DNA of 64,000 nucleotides from Siphonodentalium dalli (Eukaryota; Mollusca; Scaphopoda; Gadilida; Siphonodentaliidae): positions 84,032,958-84,096,957 of the forward strand of contig CP136069.1 in the NCBI GenBank assembly GCA_032622095.1. The letters run 5' to 3'. The notes under the pieces were generated by a model. That model saw only the letters and a program-made list of their open reading frames with translations. It was not told the origin of the DNA and made no database searches. The number at the start of each line of letters is the position of its first letter. The stretch's first letter is position 1. The translations under genes and the position numbers were made by a program. Shown here piece after piece: positions 1-11,300 of the stretch.

Positions 1-52
1 CGTTGTTGTCACCGGAAAATTAATGAATATGGCGTACAGTACCCCTTTAAGC

Positions 53-351
53 ATAATTGGTTATTAATGTGAATTTGGCCTCCCATAAGGCATATCCTGA
101 ATTCAACTTTTATTGACTGTTAAATTTAAATACCATAATCGTACCATAAAATGGGATGATTTCGGACAGCGAGGTGACTTCGGACAGTACCGTATGCATC
201 TCTAAGGGTACAAACATCTAAAGTTTTCTCATGACACACAGTGACACATAGCTTTTATAAATCCATTGTGTTTACTTGTCAATCAACTCTGACCTTCATT
301 TTAAATGTTGTTTGAGCTCGAATACATTCAAGATATTATCAGGAATGCTCT
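53..351 (+). repeat. Direct duplicate of 2394-2705
   Basis: The run from TTGGTTATTAATGTGAATTT to ATTATCAGGAATRCTCTTT occurs at both places with few changes, including the left end of the TA-flanked element at 2490. This copy is cut off at about 351, where the 18-mer palindrome array begins. Confidence 0.85.
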
Positions 352-359
352 TTTTTCAC

Positions 360-596
360 ACATGCATTACGCTTAAGCGTAATTCCATTACGCTTAAGCA
401 TAATTTTATTACGCTTAAGCGTAATACAAATTCCATTATGCTTAAGCGTAATGGCATTACAATTAAGCATAATGGAATTACGCTTAAGCGTAATAGCATT
501 ATATTAAGCATAATACAAATTCCATTACGCTTAAGGGTAATGGCATTACGCTTAAGGGTAATGGCATTATGATTAAGCATAATGGAATTACGCTTA
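360..596. repeat. Array of self-complementary 18-mer ATTACGCTTAAGCGTAAT (block 1)
   Basis: About ten copies of variants of ATTACGCTTAAGCGTAAT, some with spacers such as ACAAATTCC or GGC. The unit is its own reverse complement around CTTAAG. The block is split from the next one (1941-2060) by an inserted element with TTA target duplication. Open frames on both strands here (KRNSITLKHN-like) are translation of the repeat. Confidence 0.85.
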
Positions 597-1937
597 GGCC
601 TAAACAAAAAATACCTTTGTTTCCGCTAACGAGCTAAAAAATATTAGGGTAGGTAGGTAGGCTTAACTTCTTTTTTTTTGGTTAACTTTTTTTTTTCAGT
701 ATCTTTAAAAATAACTGTATAATACTTGTCAATAACCCAAACTATGCACTTCTTAGCCCCAATCAGGTTAACCCAGATGACAGAGGAACTAGAAACTCCA
801 ATTCAATCTTACATATGCTTTAATATTTACATATATACTAGTCTATATACTAATATAGTCTTTGATAATCCTAATATTTCCCATATGGTCTGGCGACAAC
901 TGAAGTCAATCCAGCACCACTGCACTGTTCACATATTGGAGTGACCGTCTTGTACCGATCTCTTAAGGATGGCTTCACAACACCACCTTCTCCTCCGCAT
1001 TCAGTGAAGGATCTAGGCATTTTTTGGGGACACCTGTTTTTGGGCAATGATATGCCAAAAGGCATAACCTGAAGGCCTGAGCGGAGGAATGTTTGGGAAG
1101 GGTGAGTCCCTGATGATGGTGGGGGTTCACCCCCCTGGAAATTTTTTGAAAATCCATTGCATTTAGAGCTAATCTAAGGCTCTTTGAGTCAGTATTTTGA
1201 ATTTGACTGAGAGGAAAATTTGATCAAGTTTCTCAAGCATAACTTTGGAACTTTTTATATATGAATGGATTGGAAATGCTTATACGTTATTGTCAGATAT
1301 ATTTTGGTTCAATGGATTATGCTTATCCTGCTTGAAATGAGACTTGCCATTATCACTCTAATTCATAAATAGGCTATTTTATATAATTCAAGTGAGACAC
1401 ATACCGTACATAATATACTACATGTACATGTAGTACAGAAATACTACATGTACATGTAGTACAGAAACAATGTACATGTATTAAGGTAGTAATGACTATA
1501 TATGGTACTAATCTCTATGTTAATTTTTCATTTGGTATTATGAGATCCCACTTGATAACCAGGTTGATTTGATCAAATTGTTATTGTTCCTGTACTTTAA
1601 TTGATTGAAATACTGAAGTCTGAACGCTGAATAATAACATACCTGAACTCAAATTATTTGAAGTTTTCACAGATGAAAGCCAGATAAAGCCAAACATACT
1701 TTACAGTATGATTCCAACTGTTAAACTTAAATCTTTTTGTAAATTTAAATTTCTTATGTCAATATATATATATATAAATGTTTTGCATCTTGTTACGATA
1801 TGAATTGGGACCTTTGTTGTGTTTTTTTTTGGTCCAATTTTTATTTTTTTTTGCAATGTCAATAAAAGGTTTAGGGTCGGGGGTTTAAAATAGGGTCGGT
1901 CGGGTTAGCGGAAACAAACGTATTTTTTGTTTAGGCC
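597..1937. mobile_element. PIF/Harbinger-like element, nonautonomous
   Basis: Terminal inverted repeats GGCCTAAACAAAAAATAC at 597 and its complement ending 1937, continuing for about 30 bp (TTTGTTTCCGCTA). Flanked by TTA at 594-596 and 1938-1940. A TWA duplication with GGCC-type ends fits PIF/Harbinger. It interrupts the 18-mer array. No transposase was recognised; 1000-1160 carries G-rich low-complexity sequence. Confidence 0.6.
1405..1480. repeat. ACATGTACATGT palindromic short repeats
   Basis: Two copies of a unit TACTACATGTACATGTAGTA plus CAGAAA, and a third partial one. Inside the Harbinger-like element. Such ACATGTA runs are frequent in mollusc DNA. Confidence 0.6.
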
Positions 1938-1940
1938 TTA

Positions 1941-2400
1941 GCATAATAGCATTACGCTTAAGCGTAATGGAAATCTGAATTACGCTTAAAGCATAATAGA
2001 ATTACGCTTAAGAGTGATAGCATTACGCTTAAGCATAAAGCATTATGCTTAAGTGTAATTGGTTATTAAATGTGAATTTGGCCTCCCATAAGGCATATCC
2101 TGAATTCAACTATAATAGACAGTTATATTTATAAATTTAAATACCATAATTGTGGTCATCAACGTTCACTAACTGTCGTCACAGTCGTCACTGTGAGGAG
2201 AGCCGATAGCAAATGCTGTGTACCCATCAGCACATTTTCGAAACAATTATCGTTGAACATACATGTACAACCAGGTCAGGCATTATGGGAGGCCAAATTC
2301 ACATTTAATATCTAATTACACTTAAGCGTAATGGAATTATGCTTAAGCGTAATTGCATTACGCGTAAGCGTAATGCATTACGCTTAAGCATAATTGGTTA
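1941..2400. repeat. 18-mer palindrome arrays (blocks 2 and 3) with inverted flanking copies
   Basis: Further ATTACGCTTAAGCGTAAT variants at 1941-2060 and 2310-2395. Each is joined to a GGTTATTAAATGTGAATTTG segment that continues into GGCCTCCCATAAGG. Forward copies of that segment are at about 50, 2050 and 2394, and an inverted copy at about 2278-2325, so 2050-2400 can fold into a large hairpin. Confidence 0.75.
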
Positions 2401-2489
2401 TTAAATGTGAATTTGGCCTCCCATAAGGCATATCCTGAATTCAACTATAATAGACAGTTAAATTTATAAATTTAAATACCATAATTGTA

Positions 2490-3774
2490 CCGTAAAATTG
2501 GATGATTTCGGACAGCGAGGTGACTTCGGACAGTACCGTATGCATCTCTAAGGGTACAAATATCTAAAGTTTTCTTATGACACACAGTGAGTGAGTGACA
2601 CATAGCTTTTATAAATCCATTGTGTTTACTTGTCAATCAACTCTGACCTTCATTTTAAATGTTGTTTGAGCTTGAATACATTGAAGATATTATCAGGAAT
2701 ACTCTTTAACGCAGTTGAATGTTTTTCTTGGTTTTTTAATGTACGTCAAAACTTTATACGCCCTGATAATTTCATTGAATTACATATTGAAACCAAATCA
2801 TGACTGATAAATATGCATGTTCAATTATGTGGTTTAAAATGAGATAAAAACCAAAACACAACCTTTTGGATTTGTCATATTGGAAACACCATTTTTTGGC
2901 CCCTTCAAATTCCTTTGGGGTGATTTCGGACACTACCCACGCTATGACTGCTAATATAGCCTATATTTTATATCTCACTATAAAGTAAATGTGTCCCGGC
3001 TTGTAATTGTAGGTCTAAAGAAAGTATAATTTTTATTATTCTTAAAGCCATCATAGCGATGTTGTGATATTGGTTTTTGTGAACCCTTGGGTGGTGTCTA
3101 AAATCAACCCATCAACAGTGTGAATATGAAGTGCATGCATGGGGTACGTGGTGACTCTCCTCGTTGAATCTTATGTCATAATGAAATACACATAGGCCTG
3201 TACATGCGTGAAGAATATACATACATGTCTGTAGGTCGGAATATTTCCTATCAATACACTGCATGATATCCACACATTATTCACACATACATGTAAGCAT
3301 GTGAATATCACCATGTCAACATGATTATCCCTGTATCATTTGATAGGCCGTATTACATGTAGCTTATCATTGCATTTGCATTCCTGTTAATTTCAATGTA
3401 TTTGCCATTAGGCCTTCTGTGTTATGAGCCCCTGGGCAGCTACACTAATGGCTATGCTTTATCAATGAAACATTTTGTTTAAAAAAAAATCATAATCCAG
3501 GTACATTTAGTCTGGTTCCTCTATAATTTGGAGTTCTATTTCAAGTTCTATATAAGTGTCCGAATTCACCCCAAGCCATGGGGTGACTTCGGACAAGTTT
3601 TGGGCCATTGCCATGGATACATAAATATCAAACGCACATATGGCAGGATATTTGAACCTATTTCTTACCAACTACTGTTCAGTTACAAGCATAAATATCC
3701 ACCCATTTCATTCACTTAAGAGATTGTAATATTCAAAAACCAATAAAATTGTCCGAAATCACCCCATTTTACGG
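2490..3774. mobile_element. TA-flanked element with GGTGAYTTCGGACA motifs
   Basis: Ends CCGTAAAATTGGATGATTTC at 2490 and its inverted match ending 3774, each next to TA (2488-2489, 3775-3776). The motif GGTGAYTTCGGACA or near variants recurs at about 2501, 2518, 2920 and 3581, and inverted at about 3750. No protein recognised. TA flanks suggest the Tc1/mariner group but the evidence is thin. Confidence 0.5.
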
Positions 3775-3778
3775 TACT

Positions 3779-3880
3779 GTATTTAAATTCGCGCAATACT
3801 ATTTTTCACACCTCCGTTGGTGCGCCAATATAAAACTGAGCGAAAAATAGTATGACTCCGAATTTAAAATATACCACATG
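3779..3880. repeat. Short inverted repeat, ATACTATTTTTC arms
   Basis: GAATTTAAA/TTTAAATTCG ends with inner arms ATACTATTTTTC and GAAAAATAGTAT. Diverged relatives of its GAGCGAAAAA segment are seen near 57110. Confidence 0.45.
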
Positions 3881-3910
3881 GAAAACAAGAGAGTTAAGTT
3901 GATGAGTTAA

Positions 3911-4377
3911 AGGTACTCAATCCGATCAGACTATCCCCATACCATCAAGATACAACAACAACATTTCTTCAAAATACGCTTTAGTTATCAGAATCGATTT
4001 ATTGCAACAAAATAATGCTAACCACTGTCAACTATAGTATCAAATTTCCCAAAACTTGTTATTTATCAACATTTTGTTAAAAAAAATATGGCTGTATTAT
4101 CACTAAAGTATCACAAAATTTGACCATATTACCACTAGATTTTAGAGTTATCCATCTTCATCCGCAATTTTGTCCGAGACCTTCCGTTTGACCACATAGT
4201 ATGTTTCTGGACCACATATTATTACACATCTCGAGAAATAACAAACTTCAAAAATCGATACATGTATCTGATCACTCTGAGCTTTGATAAGTGGGTTCCT
4301 CTACTCGAATAAAATATTTGTTACCTCCAAACCCAAAGAAATAGTAATTTAGGAGCATCTGATCGGATTGAGTACCT
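3911..4377. mobile_element. TTAA family a MITE, copy 1
   Basis: Terminal inverted repeats AGGTACTCAATCCGATCAGA and its complement, flanked by TTAA at 3907-3910 and 4378-4381. Interior matches copies at 36814 and 38211. TTAA duplication is the signature of the piggyBac superfamily; no transposase is present. Confidence 0.8.
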
Positions 4378-4381
4378 TTAA

Positions 4382-4935
4382 TTACTAGTATATACATAAC
4401 GAAACGTTGGACACTGAATAGACAATTATGCCTATACATGTAGGCCTATGTTTACATTTGACAACCAATATAAAAAATTCAAAACCATTAATCAGTGCGA
4501 AGCAATACACAAATCATGGTACCGTCGATGTTGAAATGCTTGTATTACCTGTAGATATGGACATATTCTAGATTGCATGTGCATGAAAGCATGCCCCCCC
4601 CCCCCCAATTCAGCTTTAATATACCGGTATACACATGTATCTTCACAAACAACTAAGAACTGAAACTGTCATCAGATCCAAGACTTTTACGAAAATATTT
4701 TCGTAAGTTTTGAATTTTCACAGATAGACTGGTGCAAGTATATATCTGGTGCACATTGCATATAGTTTTCAATTACAAATGTTCTAAAAACAAACATTTC
4801 CTTTTCCAGTCCATGTCACTCCATGAACAAAATTAGGAAAAAAGATCTCCTGACGAAAGATCCTGTTGACTTGTCTGTGACTCAAAATTATTTTATACCC
4901 TGAATCTATACAAAAAGTTCATGGAAGAAATACTA
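4382..4935. other. Unassigned stretch
   Basis: No exon or repeat boundary recognised. Contains a poly-C run at about 4594-4607 and a segment (CAACTAAGAACTGAAACTGT near 4648) that recurs near 58035. Confidence 0.4.
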
Positions 4936-5152
4936 AAGTAATCCTCTAAATAATCGACTCATTAACCACATCAGAATTATGGGTAACTTTTTCAGGATTT
5001 ATTCGGAAATATGGCTTGTTGCCATTTATCAGAAAGCTCTCGGTAAGAGCTTTCCGATGAATGGCAACAAGCCATATTTCCAACTAAATCCTGAAAAGTT
5101 ACCCATAATTCTCCTGTGGTTAAGGAGTCGATTATTTAGGGCATTACTGTAG
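4936..5152. mobile_element. TA family hairpin MITE, copy 1
   Basis: Near-perfect palindrome: arms run from AGTAATCCTCTAAATAATCG through ATTATGGGTAACTTTTCAGG to GCCATTTATCAGAAAGCTCT and back. Related copies end TACAGTAATGCCC / GGGCATTACTGTA. TA flanks and CAGTAATGCC ends fit a Tc1/mariner-type MITE. It abuts gene A exon 1. Confidence 0.8.
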
Positions 5153-5189
5153 TACACCATCTTGAAGTTTCATGTCAATTATATTACAG

Positions 5190-5333
5190 ATTGATGGTAA
5201 GGTCGATGGACTTCACATACAGTCCATTCGGGGTATGGCTCTCTATGTTGGTAGCTTGTCAGTATTCTACCTCATCACTCGGAAGTCAAGAGACCCTACA
5301 GTACATACTTCTCTCATGTATGCTAGGATTGTG
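5190..5333 (+). CDS. Gene A exon 1 (48 codons)
   Basis: Preceded by TATTACAG and followed by GTAAGTG. Frame 0 reads IDGKVDGLHIQSIRG, then a hydrophobic helix GMALYVGSLSVFYLITR, then a polar loop and YARIV. It parallels exon 4 (DAMHMFAVR ... TARIV), which supports it as real coding sequence. It lies 37 bp after the end of a hairpin MITE. No clear homologous exon was found in gene B within the window. Confidence 0.7.
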
Positions 5334-8300
5334 GTAAGTGATAAGTTAACCTGGAGGGGGGGGGGGGGGTATCATGTGACACTATATATTAATCAGATTT
5401 ACATTAAAGATGGATCATCTCTTTAAACAAAAAATTTGAAATAATTGTGTGGGTATAAATTAATAGATATGCTTCTATCAGTTAATGTTGATTTTATTTC
5501 GAATATTTTATTATGAAATGAGATGATTAAATGGGACACTTTAATATTGTCCTATTTTTAGAACGAACCATTCAGGCGATACCATATAGCGATAGAGATC
5601 ATTAGGCTGTTCCCATAACTACGTTCCAAAAGTCAAATGTCCCAGATGGATTGTTTGTATTGTTTTATTCCATAGTTATAAGCGATAATGAGTCTAATTA
5701 ACGTTTATTTGTAACATAATTACACAATAAAATTTCTGGTCTCTGTTAACAGTAACCATTATTGTTCATTAGCAAAATAACCACACATTGTTAGACCAGA
5801 AAATATCGCAATATAATGAATATTATTTGATAGAATCATTTCCGGACAGGAGTCTTTGATTCATATCTAATATTTTATACCCCGGTAACTACAGTATATA
5901 GCGAATGTTTACAAAGAGATAGGGAAAAATCTGTTTTGCCAACATACTAATGTCACTTTCTGTGATCGAGATGCATAGCCATGTTCTAAATATTACCTGG
6001 GGTTGTGAGCTTTACTGCGCTTATAAAAGGTCCCACCAATGGCAAACACAGGTCCTGGCCTGTAGGTCCCATCAAAATGCAAAGCCTGTTTTAGTCTGCC
6101 ACTGGACATACAGTAATTCCCTAAATAATCGACTCCTCTCAGGCTCTCAGTGAGAGCTGTCCGATGAATGGCAACAAGCCATATTTCCGACTAAATCCTG
6201 AAAAGTTACCCATAGTTCTGATGTGGTTAAGGAGTCAATTATTTAGGGCATTATCTATCTAAGTGTGCATTAGTCTTGAGAAAGTAGATTATCAGCACAG
6301 GTTCTCAGACAGAAAATAATGATGAAAATATGAATCAGAATTAAATTGATAACCCAGATTGATATTTGAATTTCAGGGCCTTGCCTTTGCAACATTAAAT
6401 GAAGTCTATTGTCATTCAACTTTTGGCTCAAGAAGCTCCCTGAAGCTCAGTGAATTTGTGAGTATATCATAATTTTTATCATATTTTATGAGGTTGAAAA
6501 GTACCGATGTTATTTTCTGATTGAAATATGATTACAATTTGCTTATTGCATTTCATAATAATTACTGGATCTGAAGAAGGCTACAGGTAGTTAACCCTTT
6601 CATGACAGGAGCTGAGCTTGTGCAGCATTATAATAGATCCTGTGCCAGTGAATTCTCTTATATATATATGTGAGTCTCTCATAGGGAGCCTCGCATATAT
6701 AAGAGAATGCACTGGCTTACAAGTTGAAGGTCAATATTGTTAGCCCAATGCATTCTCTTATATATGCTAGGCTCCCTATGGGAGACTCACATATATAAAC
6801 TCACATTTATAAGTGAATGCATTGGCAGGGTTTTTCGCAAAATTTCAGGAAGCTCCAGTAAATAAAAGGTTAAAGACATATTATGTATTTATTTCATTGA
6901 ACTGACAAGTGAGTACCCTGGTACTTTGCACAGTTAAAGAATGTAGCATTCAACTAATATTTCCGAAAATTTCAGTACCAAATTGATGTTTCAGAAAACA
7001 CAACACCTGAACTAAACACAATTATAAATAAACATTTCTCAGTTTGGGACGAAATTTCGAAAATAAACAAATGGCAATGATTCCTCAAATGAGAGTTGCT
7101 GCATATAATTTATATGTAAGAATGAGATTGCTTGCTACCAACTTGGACAATTTGTGAAAATCGCTACTTCGTGTTCCCATTCGATCACTCCAGCCGAGTG
7201 TTTCACATCACTTTAAAATTCAGCCTTCATGAATTTTTTCAGTTAACATCCCCTGCAGTACTTCCTATTATAAATAATTACAGGTGGGGAGAATTCTTTA
7301 TTTGATGCTCGGATGAGAACAACACTATCTTTATTTTCTTCGCTGTCACGTCATCAGGCAGTCTGAGTAAACTCATACCTAAATATTCATTACAACATTG
7401 AATATAAGGTCTGACGGATAACATCGATATTTCATTTCCAAGTCCTCGGGATTCCGTAATCTGATTGATTGCGTAAATTATTTTCCGTCCAATGAAACCG
7501 TATGGGTTAATAAACAAGTGTCAGTGGGCGGAGCTAGACTCCCATAATGTCACCTCTAAATATAGTAACAGAGCGGAATTTCTCCGATCGAAAGCGATGC
7601 TTGCAAATACAACAGACAGAAACAATGGCTTCGAAATTATATATTCGGTACGATTCGGATTAATTTGAAGGATGTGCTAGACCTGATAGATAGGCCTGCG
7701 CATGGTACCAACTTGGCCTCCCATAAATATAAATAGAACTCACTCACGTCCGTGTATTTGATTTACTTTATTGTACCATGGTTTGCAAATCAAATTATTT
7801 GTCGTAAAAAAGTCATCTGAAAGTTAACACCGAGGAAATGACTTAATTTTATGCTTTTAAATAGTTCTAAAGCATCATTTTTGATGACGACCTTATTTTT
7901 TGCTCTCGGATGCAGCTTTCCGGTTGATGCAGCGAGTTCATCTCCCGAAAAAGAATAGTCGCACACACGACAAATATTATCTGCTGTAATCTTATGTCGC
8001 GACACAGGCCATTACTATTATTGCGAAGCACAACAAATAACACGTGGGGACACCTGTCAATCATCGATGTATTTTTTAAAATCCGTGACGTCATTTTGGG
8101 GAAGCTCTTCGCTGAATAGAAATGGTTTTGGCTACATAAGCTCCAGACTCTATATTTCAAATATAGAGTCGACGTTCACCCAGACTGGTCATCAGGCTGT
8201 ACAAGCCTACAAATCAATATTGCAAGGATTATAATTTAAAACAAGATATCTTCAACCTCATGATATTTTTGATGCACAAGAAATAAAAAAACGGTGATTA

Positions 8301-11300
8301 GGAAAATATTTTAATTATATGATCGAATTGAACAAACTCTATGCTTGTCCCAGGTCTTTACGAATATCAAAATTTATATGGCAGGGGGTTCTGAAAACAT
8401 TTCGAGGATACAATGTCCGGGTGTGTGAGTGGGTCTGACCGGCGATCGCAGATCTTTCCAATGCCATCTGCCTGCCCAATTTGAAACAAGAATTGTCTGG
8501 CCTTATTTTGGATTTACTCTGAATAAGCTTTCCAATGATGTGTAAATCTAATTTTGACTTACATACCTATATATTTCTCATCTTTACAGCATCGGTACAA
8601 TATTTTGCCATTCCACATCATCTGGTTGCTGTGTTCCATTTACCAAGCTCTACGCATTGAAGACTGGGGAGGTTATACTGAAATGAACAACAGATTGACC
8701 GTCCATCTGCGGCTTGATTTCTTGTATATGTTTTTCTTTGGTGTCTCAATATACGCACTGCCTGACTGGACCATTAAGCAGGTAAAGTAGAATTCAGGTT
8801 AGCTAGGGTGCCAAGAGAATGAGGTGTATTTTGAGAATTAGGGGATATTCTGGAAAGCCTGCAAATAGTGTTGTCAGTCATTTGCAGAATGAGGTCCCCA
8901 GAGTGTGAATTTAGTGATGCTATCCTGCACAGTGGGCTAGCATCACCAAATTCAAGGCATTATTATTCACCCTCTGGGAACCTCATTCTGTTTAGGCTTC
9001 AACTGCTATGGGAGACCTAGGATCAGATTGAAGTTCCCCAGTTGAAGTTTGTAATGTTCACGCATTAGTCACCTCGATTATGCATTTTATCCGGGATATA
9101 GATGTTTTCGGGTTATCCATCTTTACATGTGTGCGTGAATAAAGCTGTCACAAGTCACTGTCACAATCGATCACATTCGTAGCCAGCTTTTCAAATGGAT
9201 CATAAATGTACCGGTAGCTAGCTTTTCAAGGGCGATCACAATCGTGGCCATCTTTTCATATTACTCGAATGAACAAGACTAGTTGTTTGCCAAATCACAT
9301 TCTTGAGTAGATTCATGAATAAAAAACAACTAACATTTATAAGAGAAGAAACAAATTAAATGTTAGTTAATCTTTTATATACCTACGGTTTTCGACCAAT
9401 GTCATGAAATTGCTCGAGTTCTATTCATATAACTGAATAAATTAACCCAGTTTTGGAGCATGACATCGTCATTTTAGTCACGTGTTCACGTGATGACGTC
9501 ATATATTGCATCATCAAATGATGGAATTTGACAAGCTAGATATAAATGTGATCGCTCGTGAAAACCATGTCTTTGTGTTATGTCGATGGACCTATAACTG
9601 TGGACCTATTGACCAAGTGTAGCCACAATGGCCACCCTATAGTGGTCACGTGAGATTTGCAGCGCTCTAGAATCTAATGCCTGAAAAGCTGTATTTTGGT
9701 TATATTATGACTGTATTACATTATAGCTTCTGAGAAACATGTCATTGTCCTGCTTGGTAGGTTGTTGTTACAATGTATTTAAGATATGAATATAGTTGGT
9801 ATGTGTGTTATTAGGGGATATGGCGCCATATCCCACAATAACACACGCACCCACTACATTCATTTCTTATGTTTATATAGCTTTTGATGATTTATTCCAA
9901 TAAAAAAGCTGAGTGTATTCTTATTTATTCTCACAAAATCTGCTGAGAATTTGAGATTAGTCCACTTAGCGCATTGGGTCAGCACAACATAAATTCCAAG
10001 CACTTAGCAACGATAACATGATCGATAAAAAATTACTGGCCTTAAATGCAATTCAGTTGAACTTTGAAAAGCATGCCAAATTATTCTGGTGGCCGCTTTT
10101 AGTGATTAGGTCACCAAATAAATATTGGGGTATGAAACGGGTGACCAAATTGGCAGTTGACCAATCACCAAACAGGTTTTTTTGGTGTAACAAAGATTGG
10201 CTATGTAAATATTTGAGTTCAATTTTTATATCATTGGTTAATATATCACAGCCAGAGACACACATGACCTACAAAGAGATCACATGACCACGCCATCACC
10301 AAGCGCCCTTATGTAACAGTTTGCATTATATGGGAAGATGTACAGATCTCATGAAGTTATGTAATTATCTGCTGTATCTCACAACTTTCTTGGTTTTATA
10401 GTCAGGAACTTATAAGCACGACATACATACCCACCATTGGGACTCATATAGGTCACATTGACAGGACGGCCACATTTACTCCCTCTGTACCTGTCCTGCT
10501 ACCATCAGGTACCTCTTTTCAATTCCAAGTCGCTGTTGGCAGTGCATGGGGTAATTTGATTTTAGTCATGATCAGCATCGAAAAAGTTAAATGCTAGCTC
10601 GCTTGCTGATAAGACCAGCTGGCATTGATGGAAGAATACTGACATGCAGCAGGTTTCATCCATGGATGTTAGAGTTATTGCCAAAAAAAAACCTCTGTTT
10701 TCGATACCCTGCCTGGCGTCAATTTTGTTTTCAATTTTCTCCAGAAAGCTAGTCTATATATCAGCGGGTTATTAATAGAGGTGCCACGATTATTGATTTT
10801 GATAATCGATAATCGGTCGTCAATAATCGACTATAATCGATTAATCGTACCTAATATTAATAACATCAGTGGAAGTATACTGTAATATGGCCTATTGCCT
10901 GGGTGCTCGTTAACTCAATAACTGCACTGTCGCTGGTCATTTGAGACATTGGCTGATGTAATTTTTACGTTAATAAAGTGCATCATAAACCACTGTTAAT
11001 GACTAATGAGCACAATGTATTGAATACCAGCACAGTTCTCAGCGATGTTATGGTTATAATATTTGTGAGTTCATTAGAACGAACGTAGCGATTAATTTAA
11101 GTTTTAGGAATAGCCAAATACATAAACAAACAATACAAAAGTAGGAATGAACAATGGACCGCCGGTTGTTCCTACGGTAAATAAAGGAATCAAATGTTAT
11201 GGAAACTATAAGTTTCATCAAACTTCCAGAGCGTGGTTAACAATCACAAACGTGTGCCCCACCTGCAAATTGCATGACTCAGAACAATTTTAAGTATTTG

